DNA from: a virus
Length of the DNA stretch: 51,755 nucleotides
IMG/VR virus record: IMGVR_UViG_3300042691_048901
Coordinates: 1-51,755 of that record
Direction: 5' to 3' (one strand)
The position numbers and the translations under genes were made by a program. The stretch's first letter is position 1. Each line of letters begins with the position of its first letter. Below, piece by piece: positions 21,839 through 29,723 of this stretch. A model generated the notes under the pieces. It was not told the DNA's origin, ran no database searches, and saw only the letters and a list, made by a program, of their open reading frames with translations.

Positions 21839-22138
21839 ATGAATAAATTTGTTTATCAAGATACTTTAATAATTCCGGAAACAGAGCATGATTATGATGT
21901 ATGCTACCCAATTGAAACTGATATGTCATTACAAGATTTAATTGCTTTCTTACAATTAAAGGCAGAAGCTTTTAAAGCAGAAAATCCAGAAGAAGATATT
22001 TTTTATCCTTTTGGCGGCGCTTATTATCAAATGTCAGCATCAACTTTTTTATCAGAACTTAGTTTAGGATATAAAGCAATTTTAATTCCTATAGAAGATT
22101 GGAAAGGTGTCAATACTGCAATACCACCACAATGGTAA
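21839..22138 (+). CDS. Small early protein, 99 aa, unknown
   Basis: Start at ATG 21839 (MNKFVYQDTL) chosen over an upstream TTG at 21815 that overlaps the previous stop. Contains PIETDMSLQDLIAFLQLKAE and PFGGAYYQMSASTFL. No family recognised; no strong SD. Confidence 0.65.
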   Translation: MNKFVYQDTLIIPETEHDYDVCYPIETDMSLQDLIAFLQLKAEAFKAENPEEDIFYPFGGAYYQMSASTFLSELSLGYKAILIPIEDWKGVNTAIPPQW

Positions 22139-22159
22139 AATATTAAAAGGAAATTAAAA

Positions 22160-22405
22160 ATGAATGCAAAAACAAAAGCAATAGAAATATTAAGAAAATT
22201 TGCAAATATTGAATTATCAATTAATATTAATTTACATGAATCTATAGATGGATTTTTAGGCGATGAAGATCGTAATGCAGTTGTAGCTTGTGCATTAATT
22301 TTAGTAGAAGAAATAATAGCGAACACTTCAGCAGAAATTTGGAAAGAAGTGCGAGATGAGATATTAAATTTTAGTCCATCAGAATTAAAAACAATAATAA
22401 ATTAG
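22160..22405 (+). CDS. Small early protein, 81 aa, unknown
   Basis: Helical throughout, SD aagga. The next promoter's GG begins immediately after its stop. Unknown function. Confidence 0.65.
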   Translation: MNAKTKAIEILRKFANIELSININLHESIDGFLGDEDRNAVVACALILVEEIIANTSAEIWKEVRDEILNFSPSELKTIIN

Positions 22406-22435
22406 GTTTACAAAAAAATTTAAATAGATTATAAT
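22405..22435 (+). promoter_or_regulatory. Early promoter P12 (leaderless type)
   Basis: GGTTTACA (TTTACA 22407-22412), 17 nt, TATAAT (22430-22435); ATG at 22442 exactly 6 nt later. Drives the RNA ligase operon. Confidence 0.88.
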
Positions 22436-22441
22436 AAAAAT

Positions 22442-22615
22442 ATGAATAAAAACGAACTATTAAAAACTTTAAATGCAAAACTTGCAGAATTAGATCCTGT
22501 ATTATTGGATTCTTTTTTTTGTGGCTCAAGTGAAAGTAATGCGGCTTATGAACAAGGTTATGAAAATGGTTTATTATTTGCATTACAAATGCTTTCTAAA
22601 TTAGAGGATTCATAA
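22442..22615 (+). CDS. Small early protein, 57 aa, leads the RNA ligase gene
   Basis: MNKNELLKTLNAKLAELD start, then CGSSESNAAYEQGYENG and a helical end. Its TAA overlaps the ATG of the RNA ligase gene by 1 nt (TAATG), so the two are translationally coupled. It resembles small phage proteins with an AYEQGYENG motif; function unknown. Confidence 0.68.
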   Translation: MNKNELLKTLNAKLAELDPVLLDSFFCGSSESNAAYEQGYENGLLFALQMLSKLEDS

Positions 22616-23673
22616 TGAAATTAAATGAACCAGAAATAAATGAATTACGTTCACTTATTGCAGACGGAATGGTAAATGATAGACGTCATTCTTCTTTGCC
22701 ACTTACCATTTATAGCTATTCTAAAAGTGCACAATTTGCACCACGCTCAGTTTGGAGTCCTATGCTATCATTATGCAGAGGATTAGTTTTAGATGACACA
22801 TATAATATTGTGGCGCATCCTTTAAAAAAATTTTGGAATATAGAAGAAGAAAGTGCTTTTAAAATTAAAGAGCTACTTAATTTGCAATACACTGTTACAA
22901 AAAAAATGGATGGTAGTTTAGGTATTCTTTTTAATTATAATGGTCAATGGATTTGGGCAACACGTGGATCTTTTATTTCAGAGCAATCGCTTGAAGCATA
23001 TAAAATCCATAATGAAAAAAATTATTCTTATGAAGTTTTAAATCCACAATATACATATCTATTTGAAATACTATATCCACAAAATAGAATAGTAGTTGAT
23101 TATGGTGATACACGAGAATTAATTTTACTTGCAATTTTTGATAGAAATAGCGGTGAAGAAATTCTACAATATCCACCTCAATATCCACTTGTATCAAATG
23201 AAGCGCTAGCAAGTCCATCTGAATTAAAATCTAAAAATATTATCAATGAAGAAGGCTATGTAATACGTTTTAGTAATGGTATGCGAACTAAAATTAAATT
23301 TGAAAATTATGTTACTCTACATGGTATTATGACTGAATGCACCAATTTAAGAATTTGGAGCGCACTTAGTAGCGGCGAAAGTTGGGATTCGCTAATTGAA
23401 TTAATTCCTGATGAATTTTATGCAGGTATGCAAGACGTAATAAATGAATTTAATACTGAATATGATTCTATGTTGAGCGCAGCAAAAATAATAGCGGATA
23501 GATATTCAAATTTCCCTAGTCGTAAAGAATTTGCAATAGAAGTTACTACATGCTATTCAAAAATTTCAGGTGTTATTTTTGCATTATTACGATCAGAAGA
23601 AGAAGCAAGTAAAATTATTTGGGGCTTATTAAAACCAAAAGAAATTTTTAAAATTAAAATAAAAGGACAATAA
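22615..23673 (+). CDS. rnlA: RNA ligase, T4 Rnl1-like
   Basis: 352 residues (T4 Rnl1 has 374). Nucleotidyltransferase motif I is KMDGS at 97-101 (Lys97 would be adenylated). Upstream CRGLVLD and downstream WATRGSF, YLFEILYPQNRIVVDY, EEGYVIRF and KIKFENY are motifs III, IIIa, IV and V of Rnl1-type ligases. It joins 3'-OH to 5'-phosphate RNA ends, in T4 to repair tRNA broken by host anticodon nucleases. In this phage pistol cleavage also makes ends that need repair chemistry, although a kinase/phosphatase is not seen in the window. Early expression from P12. Confidence 0.9.
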   Translation: MKLNEPEINELRSLIADGMVNDRRHSSLPLTIYSYSKSAQFAPRSVWSPMLSLCRGLVLDDTYNIVAHPLKKFWNIEEESAFKIKELLNLQYTVTKKMDGSLGILFNYNGQWIWATRGSFISEQSLEAYKIHNEKNYSYEVLNPQYTYLFEILYPQNRIVVDYGDTRELILLAIFDRNSGEEILQYPPQYPLVSNEALASPSELKSKNIINEEGYVIRFSNGMRTKIKFENYVTLHGIMTECTNLRIWSALSSGESWDSLIELIPDEFYAGMQDVINEFNTEYDSMLSAAKIIADRYSNFPSRKEFAIEVTTCYSKISGVIFALLRSEEEASKIIWGLLKPKEIFKIKIKGQ

Positions 23674-23674
23674 A

Positions 23675-23881
23675 ATGACAAAAAATCAAATCACTAAAAA
23701 ATTATCAAAGCCTGGAAAATATAAAGTTTCCTTTACAAAAGTAAATGGTAAAGCTCGTGTAATGCAATTTGATGCAGATAGTGTTGAACTAAAAGATAGC
23801 ATTGCTGTTGTAACTGACGCTAGAAAAAAAGAAATCAGAAGTTTTAGATATGCTTCTGTTAATTCATTAGAAAAAATGTAA
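23675..23881 (+). CDS. Small SH3-like phage protein (DUF2693-like)
   Basis: 68 residues: KPGKYKVSFTKVNGKARVMQ, then VVTDARKKEIRSFRYASV. The pattern of a tandem of strands with VTFTK-G-R and a V-D...W/I-RSFR motif resembles the DUF2693-type proteins of T4-like phages. Starts 2 nt after the RNA ligase stop. Function unknown. Confidence 0.6.
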   Translation: MTKNQITKKLSKPGKYKVSFTKVNGKARVMQFDADSVELKDSIAVVTDARKKEIRSFRYASVNSLEKM

Positions 23882-23891
23882 AATAAATAAT

Positions 23892-23966
23892 GACTCGGTA
23901 GCTCAACTGGAATAGAGCAATTGCCTACGAAGCAATTTGTTGGGGGTTCAAATCCCTCTCGAGTTG
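23892..23966 (+). tRNA. tRNA-Arg (ACG)
   Basis: Acceptor GACTCGG/TCGAGTT (two wobble pairs), anticodon stem ATTGC/GCAAT with loop CTACGAA, T arm GGGGGTTCAAATCCCTC. It lies alone, 5 kb from the other tRNAs, before a terminator. Confidence 0.92.
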
Positions 23967-23969
23967 TTT

Positions 23970-24008
23970 TGGCCTGATAGATAATTTCTTCAGGCCATAT
24001 TGTTTTTA
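23970..24008 (+). terminator. Terminator after tRNA-Arg
   Basis: TGGCCTGA/TCAGGCCA, 8 bp with a 12-nt loop, followed by TATTGTTTTT. Confidence 0.8.
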
Positions 24009-24030
24009 TAAATTAAAAAGGAGCACTTAT

Positions 24031-24261
24031 ATGACAAATTCAGAAGTTGATAAATTTTTATATCATTTAGATGACATTTGGAATCATGATGCTGGTAAAA
24101 TAGAATATACAAAAAGCTTAGGCAATCATTATATTGATTTTATAACAGGAAATAATGAATCAAATAAAGCTATTATTGAGCAATTAATTTCAGGTAGTAA
24201 ATTTGTTACAATTACAGGTTGGGATGGTAAGGGTAATTTTAGCGGTAGAATTAATAGATGA
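24031..24261 (+). CDS. Small protein, 76 aa, unknown
   Basis: SD aaggag. Helical start and a beta-rich end (KFVTITGWDGKGNFSG) that could be a small OB/SH3-like piece. Its stop overlaps the next start (ATGA). Confidence 0.66.
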   Translation: MTNSEVDKFLYHLDDIWNHDAGKIEYTKSLGNHYIDFITGNNESNKAIIEQLISGSKFVTITGWDGKGNFSGRINR

Positions 24262-24422
24262 CAATATATAAATGTGATATATGCAAACAAGAAACAAATA
24301 GAGATTGCATCTCTCATTTAGAACATACTTTTAGTTATGGACATTTGCGAGATGGAGAGACATGGCATATTGATATATGTGAAAACTGTTTAGAAAAAAT
24401 TATAGAGGAAAATAATCTTTGA
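24258..24422 (+). CDS. Small zinc-ribbon-like protein, 54 aa
   Basis: Begins MTIYKCDICKQE and ends with DICENCLEKII: two C-x2-C pairs 36 residues apart, suggesting one zinc site. Linked by ATGA overlap to the gene before and by TTGA overlap to the gene after. Function unknown. Confidence 0.7.
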   Translation: MTIYKCDICKQETNRDCISHLEHTFSYGHLRDGETWHIDICENCLEKIIEENNL

Positions 24423-24787
24423 AACCGCATTTACATGCAATTATAAGTGCTAAAAAATATGGTGGAACAATGGAAGAGTATATGCACTTCCATGAATTTT
24501 TTGATTCTACTAAAGCTCATTGTGCGGATGGTCGACATAGATTATTGCTACATAATTCTTGGGGTATATTTATGTTAGCAGAAAAATTTGGAGCGCTCTA
24601 TACAAATAGTGAAGGCAAAATAGTTGCAGTACGAGATATTGGAGAAGATCATGTATTACAAGATTTAGGACGCATTCCTGCTATTAGCGAAATATTAGAT
24701 ATGTTTACAATGCAAGATGTTGAAAAACTATTCAAACCTAAAAATACAAAAAAATTATCTCTTGAAGAATTTTTAAAAATTGATTAA
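24419..24787 (+). CDS. DUF6915-like conserved protein
   Basis: 122 residues starting at TTG 24419 (overlaps the previous TGA; gagg upstream). SAKKYGGTMEEYMHFHEFFD, then KAHCADGRHRLLLHNSWGIF, YTNSEGKIVAVRDIGEDHV and DLGRIPAI form a widespread phage/bacterial family of unknown function (DUF6915 type). Several conserved His/Asp suggest metal binding but this is unproven. Confidence 0.72.
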   Translation: MKPHLHAIISAKKYGGTMEEYMHFHEFFDSTKAHCADGRHRLLLHNSWGIFMLAEKFGALYTNSEGKIVAVRDIGEDHVLQDLGRIPAISEILDMFTMQDVEKLFKPKNTKKLSLEEFLKID

Positions 24788-24798
24788 TGGAGAATATA

Positions 24799-25287
24799 AT
24801 GGATCTACAAGAATTAGAAAAAGAATTAGCAATTATTGAAGAAAAGAAAAAACAAATTAATAAAAACTTTAAAGATGTTTTAAGTCATACGCTTAAGAAT
24901 ATAATTGATGAAAATATTTTAGGTATACGATGGGAGCAATATATTCCAAGTTTTAATGATGGTTCACCATGTTTATTTACATTAAGCAATTTAGAATTTT
25001 ATTTGCATAAAGATTTTGCAAAGCAATATGGATTTTTAAGTTGGACTTCTGAAGATGAACAACATGCTCTAGATGGAGAAAAGCAAAAATATATTACTGG
25101 ATTTAAATGGTATGAACAACCATATAAAGATGAACTATTAGAAGCGCTACCATCATCATTTCAAAAGTTAATAAAATTATTTAGCACTATTGAACCTTCA
25201 TATTTTGAAAATTGCTTTGGATATAATATAAAAATAAGCTTTATTAAAAATGAATTTATTATTGATGATTGGGATTGTGGTTATTAA
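24799..25287 (+). CDS. Protein of unknown function, 162 aa
   Basis: Start at ATG 24799 chosen because ggag lies 6 nt upstream; the ATG at 24787 contains that SD. N-terminal coiled coil (residues 2-25), then an acidic alpha/beta region. Not recognised. Confidence 0.68.
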   Translation: MDLQELEKELAIIEEKKKQINKNFKDVLSHTLKNIIDENILGIRWEQYIPSFNDGSPCLFTLSNLEFYLHKDFAKQYGFLSWTSEDEQHALDGEKQKYITGFKWYEQPYKDELLEALPSSFQKLIKLFSTIEPSYFENCFGYNIKISFIKNEFIIDDWDCGY

Positions 25288-25289
25288 AA

Positions 25290-25535
25290 ATGGAACATGA
25301 AGATTTACAAATATTAGCAGAAGAATGTGCAGAAGTACAAGTAGCTATTTCAAAAATTATTAGATTTGGTATTACTGAACAAAATATAGAGCGACTAAAA
25401 TGTGAATTAGGAGATTTGCAATGTCTTATTGATATTGTAAAATCTAAACATAATATTTTAGATTCAGAAATAAATCTACAAATAACAAAGAAAAAAGAAA
25501 AACTTAGTATCTTTTCATCTTTATTTAAAAAATAA
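25290..25535 (+). CDS. MazG-like nucleotide pyrophosphohydrolase, small
   Basis: 81 residues. LAEECAEVQVAISKIIRFG followed by RLKCELGDLQCLIDIV gives the E-x2-E ... E-x2-D metal-binding pattern of the all-alpha NTP pyrophosphatase (MazG) superfamily. Start at MEHED chosen; an upstream in-frame ATG at 25269 overlaps the previous gene. Phage MazG proteins hydrolyse nucleotides or alarmone and adjust host metabolism. Confidence 0.75.
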   Translation: MEHEDLQILAEECAEVQVAISKIIRFGITEQNIERLKCELGDLQCLIDIVKSKHNILDSEINLQITKKKEKLSIFSSLFKK

Positions 25536-25540
25536 TTTAA

Positions 25541-25570
25541 AAGCCTACTACTAAGTAGGCTTATTATTTT
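25541..25570. terminator. Bidirectional terminator
   Basis: AAGCCTACT/AGTAGGCTT, 9 bp, 4-nt loop, A-rich on the left and T-rich on the right. It lies between convergent genes at 25535 (+) and 25574 (-). Confidence 0.88.
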
Positions 25571-25573
25571 CAA

Positions 25574-25801
25574 TTAACCAAAAATAAAATCATTAAAAGT
25601 TTTAGCTCTCTTAATAACATCATCCTCATTCGGAAATTGATTTTTAGGTTCCAGTTTATTTACAGTTTTTCCAGCATTTTCTGCATAATTAGCCTTCATT
25701 TCCCAATTAAGTCTTTCAACTTCTTTTCTATTGAAAAATGAATATACAGAAATATCTTTAGCCATTTCAAGCACTTTTAATTTTATTTCTAATTCATTCA
25801 T
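25574..25801 (-). CDS. Small protein, 75 aa, tandem duplicate of the next
   Basis: Shares IKLKVLEMAKDI, VERLNWEMKA, QFPNEDDVIKRAKTFNDF with the 79-aa neighbour at 25801-26040 (IRLKLLEIAKDL, VERLNWERKA, QFPTEEDIVRKAKTLNFF). Clear tandem duplication. Unknown function; stop and start of the pair overlap at 25801. Confidence 0.72.
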   Translation of the reverse strand: MNELEIKLKVLEMAKDISVYSFFNRKEVERLNWEMKANYAENAGKTVNKLEPKNQFPNEDDVIKRAKTFNDFIFG

Positions 25802-26040
25802 TATTCGCCAGCCTTAGATGAAACAAAAAAATTAAGAGTTTTTGCTTTTCGTACTATATCTTCTTCTGTTGGGAATTGCGAGTGTCTTTCAAAAGTTGGT
25901 GGTGTATTACCTAATTTTTCCGCTTCTAAAGCTTTTCGCTCCCAATTAAGTCTTTCAACTTCTTCATCTTGATTGTATCTTTCAATCAATAAATCTTTTG
26001 CTATTTCTAAAAGCTTGAGTCTAATCTCATAAGCAGTCAT
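25801..26040 (-). CDS. Small protein, 79 aa, tandem duplicate
   Basis: Paralogue of the 75-aa protein just downstream on the minus strand; three conserved blocks separated by variable linkers. SD gagg on the minus strand. The pattern (helix, then F-P-T-E-E-x-I-x-x-A) is seen in other T4-like phages without assigned function. Confidence 0.72.
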   Translation of the reverse strand: MTAYEIRLKLLEIAKDLLIERYNQDEEVERLNWERKALEAEKLGNTPPTFERHSQFPTEEDIVRKAKTLNFFVSSKAGE

Positions 26041-26064
26041 ATTTTACCTCAGTGTGTGTGTTTT

Positions 26065-26090
26065 ATAGGATAGAATTTAATCTATCCTAT
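26065..26090. promoter_or_regulatory. 10-bp hairpin between small minus-strand genes
   Basis: ATAGGATAGA/TCTATCCTAT with a 6-nt loop. No T run follows in the minus direction, so it is more likely an RNA-stability or processing element than a terminator; function unknown. Confidence 0.5.
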
Positions 26091-26106
26091 ATAATTATAC
26101 GGTTTT

Positions 26107-26157
26107 TTAATATGGTTTTTTTGGATTTTTTGAACTTGGTTTTGGTTTTTTAGGCAT
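26107..26157 (-). CDS. 16-residue cationic proline/lysine peptide
   Basis: Reads MPKKPKPSSKNPKKPY then TAA. It is preceded by a perfect AAGGAGG Shine-Dalgarno at good spacing, the best SD in the window, which argues for real translation. Highly basic with Pro every 2-3 residues. Unknown function; could bind nucleic acid or ribosome, or be a leader peptide. Confidence 0.55.
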   Translation of the reverse strand: MPKKPKPSSKNPKKPY

Positions 26158-26178
26158 TTTTTTCCTCCTTAAATAATT

Positions 26179-26361
26179 TTAAGAATCAGTTAGTTTGTCT
26201 ATTAAATTTTCTAATAATAACTTTAAATGCTCTAATTGTTGCATATCTGTAATATGATTTATTTCAGATCTTATAAATAATAATGTTGAAAGTTTTGTAA
26301 CATTATCGCCTTTATATGCTAAAAATTCATAACTTTTTTCTTGTAAGCTTTTTATTTCCAT
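26179..26361 (-). CDS. Small helical protein, 60 aa, unknown
   Basis: Leu-rich helical protein (NHITDMQQLEHLKLLLENLID). Overlaps the upstream 95-aa gene by 35 nt in another frame, so one of the two starts may be later. Unknown function. Confidence 0.5.
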   Translation of the reverse strand: MEIKSLQEKSYEFLAYKGDNVTKLSTLLFIRSEINHITDMQQLEHLKLLLENLIDKLTDS

Positions 26362-26614
26362 TCTTTATTTTACTAAATTGTTCTAAATAGTAAATATCAT
26401 TTTCATAATTTTTACCACGCTTTAAAAGAAAATTATTTATCCTTTCATCTATATTTTGTTTATCTTTTATTGCACGTTTTGCAATCTCAAGAAGATATGA
26501 TAATGGGTATCCAAATGTAATAGCTTTTTCTTTTAATATATAATAATAAGGTGGACGTTTCTTTTTTTGTATAGGAAATTGCACTATATTATTTTTTTTA
26601 ATTGGATAACCCAT
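26327..26614 (-). CDS. Small basic protein, 95 aa, unknown
   Basis: Begins MGYPIKKNNIVQFPIQKKKR, with a central helix (LEIAKRAIKDKQNIDERINN) and a basic tail. No family recognised. Confidence 0.58.
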   Translation of the reverse strand: MGYPIKKNNIVQFPIQKKKRPPYYYILKEKAITFGYPLSYLLEIAKRAIKDKQNIDERINNFLLKRGKNYENDIYYLEQFSKIKNGNKKLTRKKL

Positions 26615-26674
26615 TATTTATTTTACCTTTATTTGCTTAATTGTTCTAATAATCGTTGTAATTCGTTTTTTAAT

Positions 26675-27127
26675 TTAAAATCCAATAGTTGCACTAATAT
26701 CTTCAGGACTCATTCCTTTTTCAAGAAGTTTATTTAATAAAACTAAACAATTTTCTAATGGATTTTCTCCATCATTCATACCAATAGCATAATCTTTAAA
26801 AGAATTTGCACTTTCTTTGGTTCCATCAGGAAAATATACTCCACCCTTTAGTGCACCAAAATGATCTTCAAAAAAAGTTCTCATCCACTGTCTAACATCG
26901 CTATAAGCTTTACTTTTTGGATTGACTCCAATTCTAGAAGCTTCCATTAGTGTTTTATAATCACTAACTCCAGTTAATTCTTTTTTAAGCGAATTAGAAA
27001 TATTCATAACAAATTTTTTTATAAATACCATGTCTGTTTTAGCTAATTCTTTCAAAGGGCCCATTGGATTTACTTTAACTTGTTTTGCTTCATTTATTAC
27101 TTCCATATAATCCCAAAATTGTTTCAT
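26675..27127 (-). CDS. Putative capsid-internal protein, 150 aa
   Basis: Begins MKQFWDYMEVINE then A, matching the targeting peptide with I-N-E before the expected cut. SD aggaga on the minus strand. The mature domain has RQWMRTFFEDHFGALKGGVYF and DGENPLENCLVLL; no family recognised. It diverges from the late operon starting at 27241. Confidence 0.74.
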   Translation of the reverse strand: MKQFWDYMEVINEAKQVKVNPMGPLKELAKTDMVFIKKFVMNISNSLKKELTGVSDYKTLMEASRIGVNPKSKAYSDVRQWMRTFFEDHFGALKGGVYFPDGTKESANSFKDYAIGMNDGENPLENCLVLLNKLLEKGMSPEDISATIGF

Positions 27128-27240
27128 ATTTAATCTCCTATTAAATATTTTTATTGTTATATTTTTTTAAACTATTTTATAATAAATATTAAAAAAATAA
27201 TACAAACCTGCCCTTGAGGCAAAAAAAGGAGATTTTTAAA

Positions 27241-27660
27241 TTGAAAGAATATAAAAGTAAAGGTGCTTCTGTAACATTTGTAGTTGAAGTTGAAAGTTTA
27301 AGTACTGATGCAGTAACTGGAACATGGACTGGAAATGCTTATGGAACAGTAGTTTTTTCTAAGGCTTCTTCTAGCAATCCTATGTGGAATTTTGAACCTA
27401 GTTCAATCGCAGTACAACCAGATGGCGATGGAAACGTAGCTACAGATAAAACCTATCAATTAGTGCAAAATGCAAATACTGGATTTATTGGTGTAAGAAG
27501 TGGCGATAATAATGCAATTAAAGCTGGATCTGTAATTGTTGTTTCCGGTGTATTTGTAAATAACCCTAGTGATACAATTTATCCAAACGGAATAGGAAAT
27601 AATTATTCAACTAGATTAACAGATATTTCTCAATCTCAATCTGGAAATAAAGTAGTTTAA
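27241..27660 (+). CDS. Probable beta-rich virion protein
   Basis: 139 residues from TTG 27241 (aaggag 9 nt upstream; an in-frame TTG at 27214 precedes the SD). Ala/Gly/Ser/Thr/Val-rich, lacks Cys, alternating strands and Gly turns (TGTWTGNAYGTVVFSK, TGFIGVRSGDN), like phage decoration or fibre-associated proteins. It has a higher GC content and its own terminator, so it is probably highly expressed. Exact role unknown. Confidence 0.6.
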   Translation: MKEYKSKGASVTFVVEVESLSTDAVTGTWTGNAYGTVVFSKASSSNPMWNFEPSSIAVQPDGDGNVATDKTYQLVQNANTGFIGVRSGDNNAIKAGSVIVVSGVFVNNPSDTIYPNGIGNNYSTRLTDISQSQSGNKVV

Positions 27661-27679
27661 TAAGTTTTAGTGTATATTA

Positions 27680-27710
27680 AGTAGGTAGTAAATCTACCTA
27701 CTATTTTTTT
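27680..27710 (+). terminator. Rho-independent terminator
   Basis: AGTAGGTAG/CTACCTACT, 9 bp with a 5-nt loop, followed by ATTTTTTT. Confidence 0.9.
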
Positions 27711-27722
27711 CTTGGAGAAAAA

Positions 27723-29723
27723 ATGAAATTATTTCAACATTATATTATAGAAGCAAAAGCAATAAAATTCCCAACAAATAATGATGGCTGGTTTGAATTA
27801 TTTTGGAATAAAGCAGATGGTCAAGGTGGTCAATGGAAAAATGCAGTTAAAGATTTTGTAACTAAAACTGGACTACCATCTTCACAAATACCAGGAGATA
27901 TTAGAGAATTTTTTATTGAAAAAAATAAAAACTTTGGTACATCACAATTTAAAGAAGCAGCAATACGTTATACTAAAAATAAAAGTAAGCAATTAAAAAA
28001 TTATCCAGAAGAAAAAAAAGATCTTAAAATATTGCAAGATTTTTTTAGTGATGAATTATTAAAACATTTTTATTCTACAAATAAAAAATTATTCTTTAAA
28101 GAACCAATTGAAAAATCTAAAAGAAACCCTAAAAATAGTACAGATGTTTATACAGGATATTTTAGTGGTGAATATGAAGGTAGCATACCAAATACCACAA
28201 CAGAAACCTCTAGTAAATTTCCATGGGATGGATTTAAATTATCAGGTTCTGAATTAACTACTTATAATAATTTTTGGAAAAGTATAGAAAATGATCTAAG
28301 TTTAGATATGAAAGCTTTAGAAAAAGAATTAAAAGATATAGAAAAAGAAATTGATAATTTAATAAAAAATAAAGCAAGTCAGGGTAAGATTGATAAGAAA
28401 CAAGAAGAGTATGATGAAAAAGAAAAACCATTTTTTTTAAATTCATCAATAAATGAATTACAAACTGGCGAATATCCTTTGCCGTATATGAGCAAAAAAG
28501 GAAAACAATATTCTTTAGATTTATCTGGAATTAAAAATGATGTACATGCACAATGGATTTTTAATCAAATCCAAAAAGTAAAAAATATAAAAACAACAGA
28601 TAGAATTACTATTTTAGAAGATTTTTCTGTGCTATATAATATTCAATCTTTAGCTAAATTAAATAAGATAAAAGATAATCAAGGCGAATTGCTTTCAATA
28701 TTTGGAAAATCAAGTGGTGATATTTCAAAAGTAGCCCTTTCAAAATCTTCTATATCAGATTATATTTCAGCACGAGAAAAAGAAGTATCTGATATTGAAG
28801 TTATTGATCCTTCCAAAAAAGGCGCAATCAAAGCAAGAAAAAATGCACTACGAGATAAAGGGTTATTAATAGCAACTAAAGCGCAAGAAAAAGCAATTGA
28901 AAAACAAATTGAAGATACTATTGATATAGTTATTGATGCGATTGAAATATTTAGGAAAGATAATTTAAGTTCTGCAATTACAGATGATTATCCAACATTT
29001 AAGGAATTTCAAGATGATGTTGTTAACTCTATTGAATATATAGAATTAATAGATAAGATCCCATTAGATAAGCGTAAAAATTTTAAAGCACAATTATGGG
29101 ATAATTTAATTAGACCAGCTTATAATGAATTAAAAGAAGAAGATAGAGGAATTAAAAATCTATTAAAAGATGATAAAAAAAGAACAGAATTTTTAAAGAA
29201 AGCCGGCATTCGAGATATAACTCAAAAACTTACACAAAAATATCAAGATAAAATGACTAATGCAATGCCAACAGTTAGAGCATCTAAAGATGCTATTTTA
29301 GAACCAGTAGAAACAAAAAGTGATAAAACTGGAATTGAATGGTTAGAATCTAATAAAGTTAAAACTTCACAATTGGTAAGTAGTATTCAAGCTGGACGTT
29401 CATCTTTAAGTGTAAAAAATCAAGGCAAAGTAGATGAAGAATTAAATTCAGTATTAACAGCAAAATATTCTAGTTATGATAAATTTGAAAGTGCATTAAA
29501 AAAGAAAATTAATTCATTATCAGATAGAATAAATAAAATGATTGAAAAGAAAAAAGAATCGCAAGCTTTTTCAAAAACAGAAAGAAAAACATTTAAAGAT
29601 AATGTTTATGATGGATTAGGTAATTTAGGTGATTATTCTGATATTGAAGAGCTTATGGGCGCTTCGCAAGTTTATGAAAATACTATAATAAGTGAAATAC
29701 TAAAAAGGCATAAACTTAAATGA
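27723..29723 (+). CDS. Putative capsid-internal protein, 666 aa
   Basis: Begins MKLFQHYIIE then A, a targeting peptide with I-I-E. Mostly helical and charged, with coiled-coil stretches near 197-230 and 585-610. A short Pro/Trp-rich part near 145-170 may be a fold boundary. No family recognised. SD ggag. Its end overlaps the gp13-like start (ATGA), placing a head-packaged protein in the neck operon. Confidence 0.75.
   Translation: MKLFQHYIIEAKAIKFPTNNDGWFELFWNKADGQGGQWKNAVKDFVTKTGLPSSQIPGDIREFFIEKNKNFGTSQFKEAAIRYTKNKSKQLKNYPEEKKDLKILQDFFSDELLKHFYSTNKKLFFKEPIEKSKRNPKNSTDVYTGYFSGEYEGSIPNTTTETSSKFPWDGFKLSGSELTTYNNFWKSIENDLSLDMKALEKELKDIEKEIDNLIKNKASQGKIDKKQEEYDEKEKPFFLNSSINELQTGEYPLPYMSKKGKQYSLDLSGIKNDVHAQWIFNQIQKVKNIKTTDRITILEDFSVLYNIQSLAKLNKIKDNQGELLSIFGKSSGDISKVALSKSSISDYISAREKEVSDIEVIDPSKKGAIKARKNALRDKGLLIATKAQEKAIEKQIEDTIDIVIDAIEIFRKDNLSSAITDDYPTFKEFQDDVVNSIEYIELIDKIPLDKRKNFKAQLWDNLIRPAYNELKEEDRGIKNLLKDDKKRTEFLKKAGIRDITQKLTQKYQDKMTNAMPTVRASKDAILEPVETKSDKTGIEWLESNKVKTSQLVSSIQAGRSSLSVKNQGKVDEELNSVLTAKYSSYDKFESALKKKINSLSDRINKMIEKKKESQAFSKTERKTFKDNVYDGLGNLGDYSDIEELMGASQVYENTIISEILKRHKLK

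Noticed and set aside
22027-22583. Minus-strand frames in the small early gene cluster
   Set aside because: They oppose genes with good promoters and SDs and have no signals of their own.
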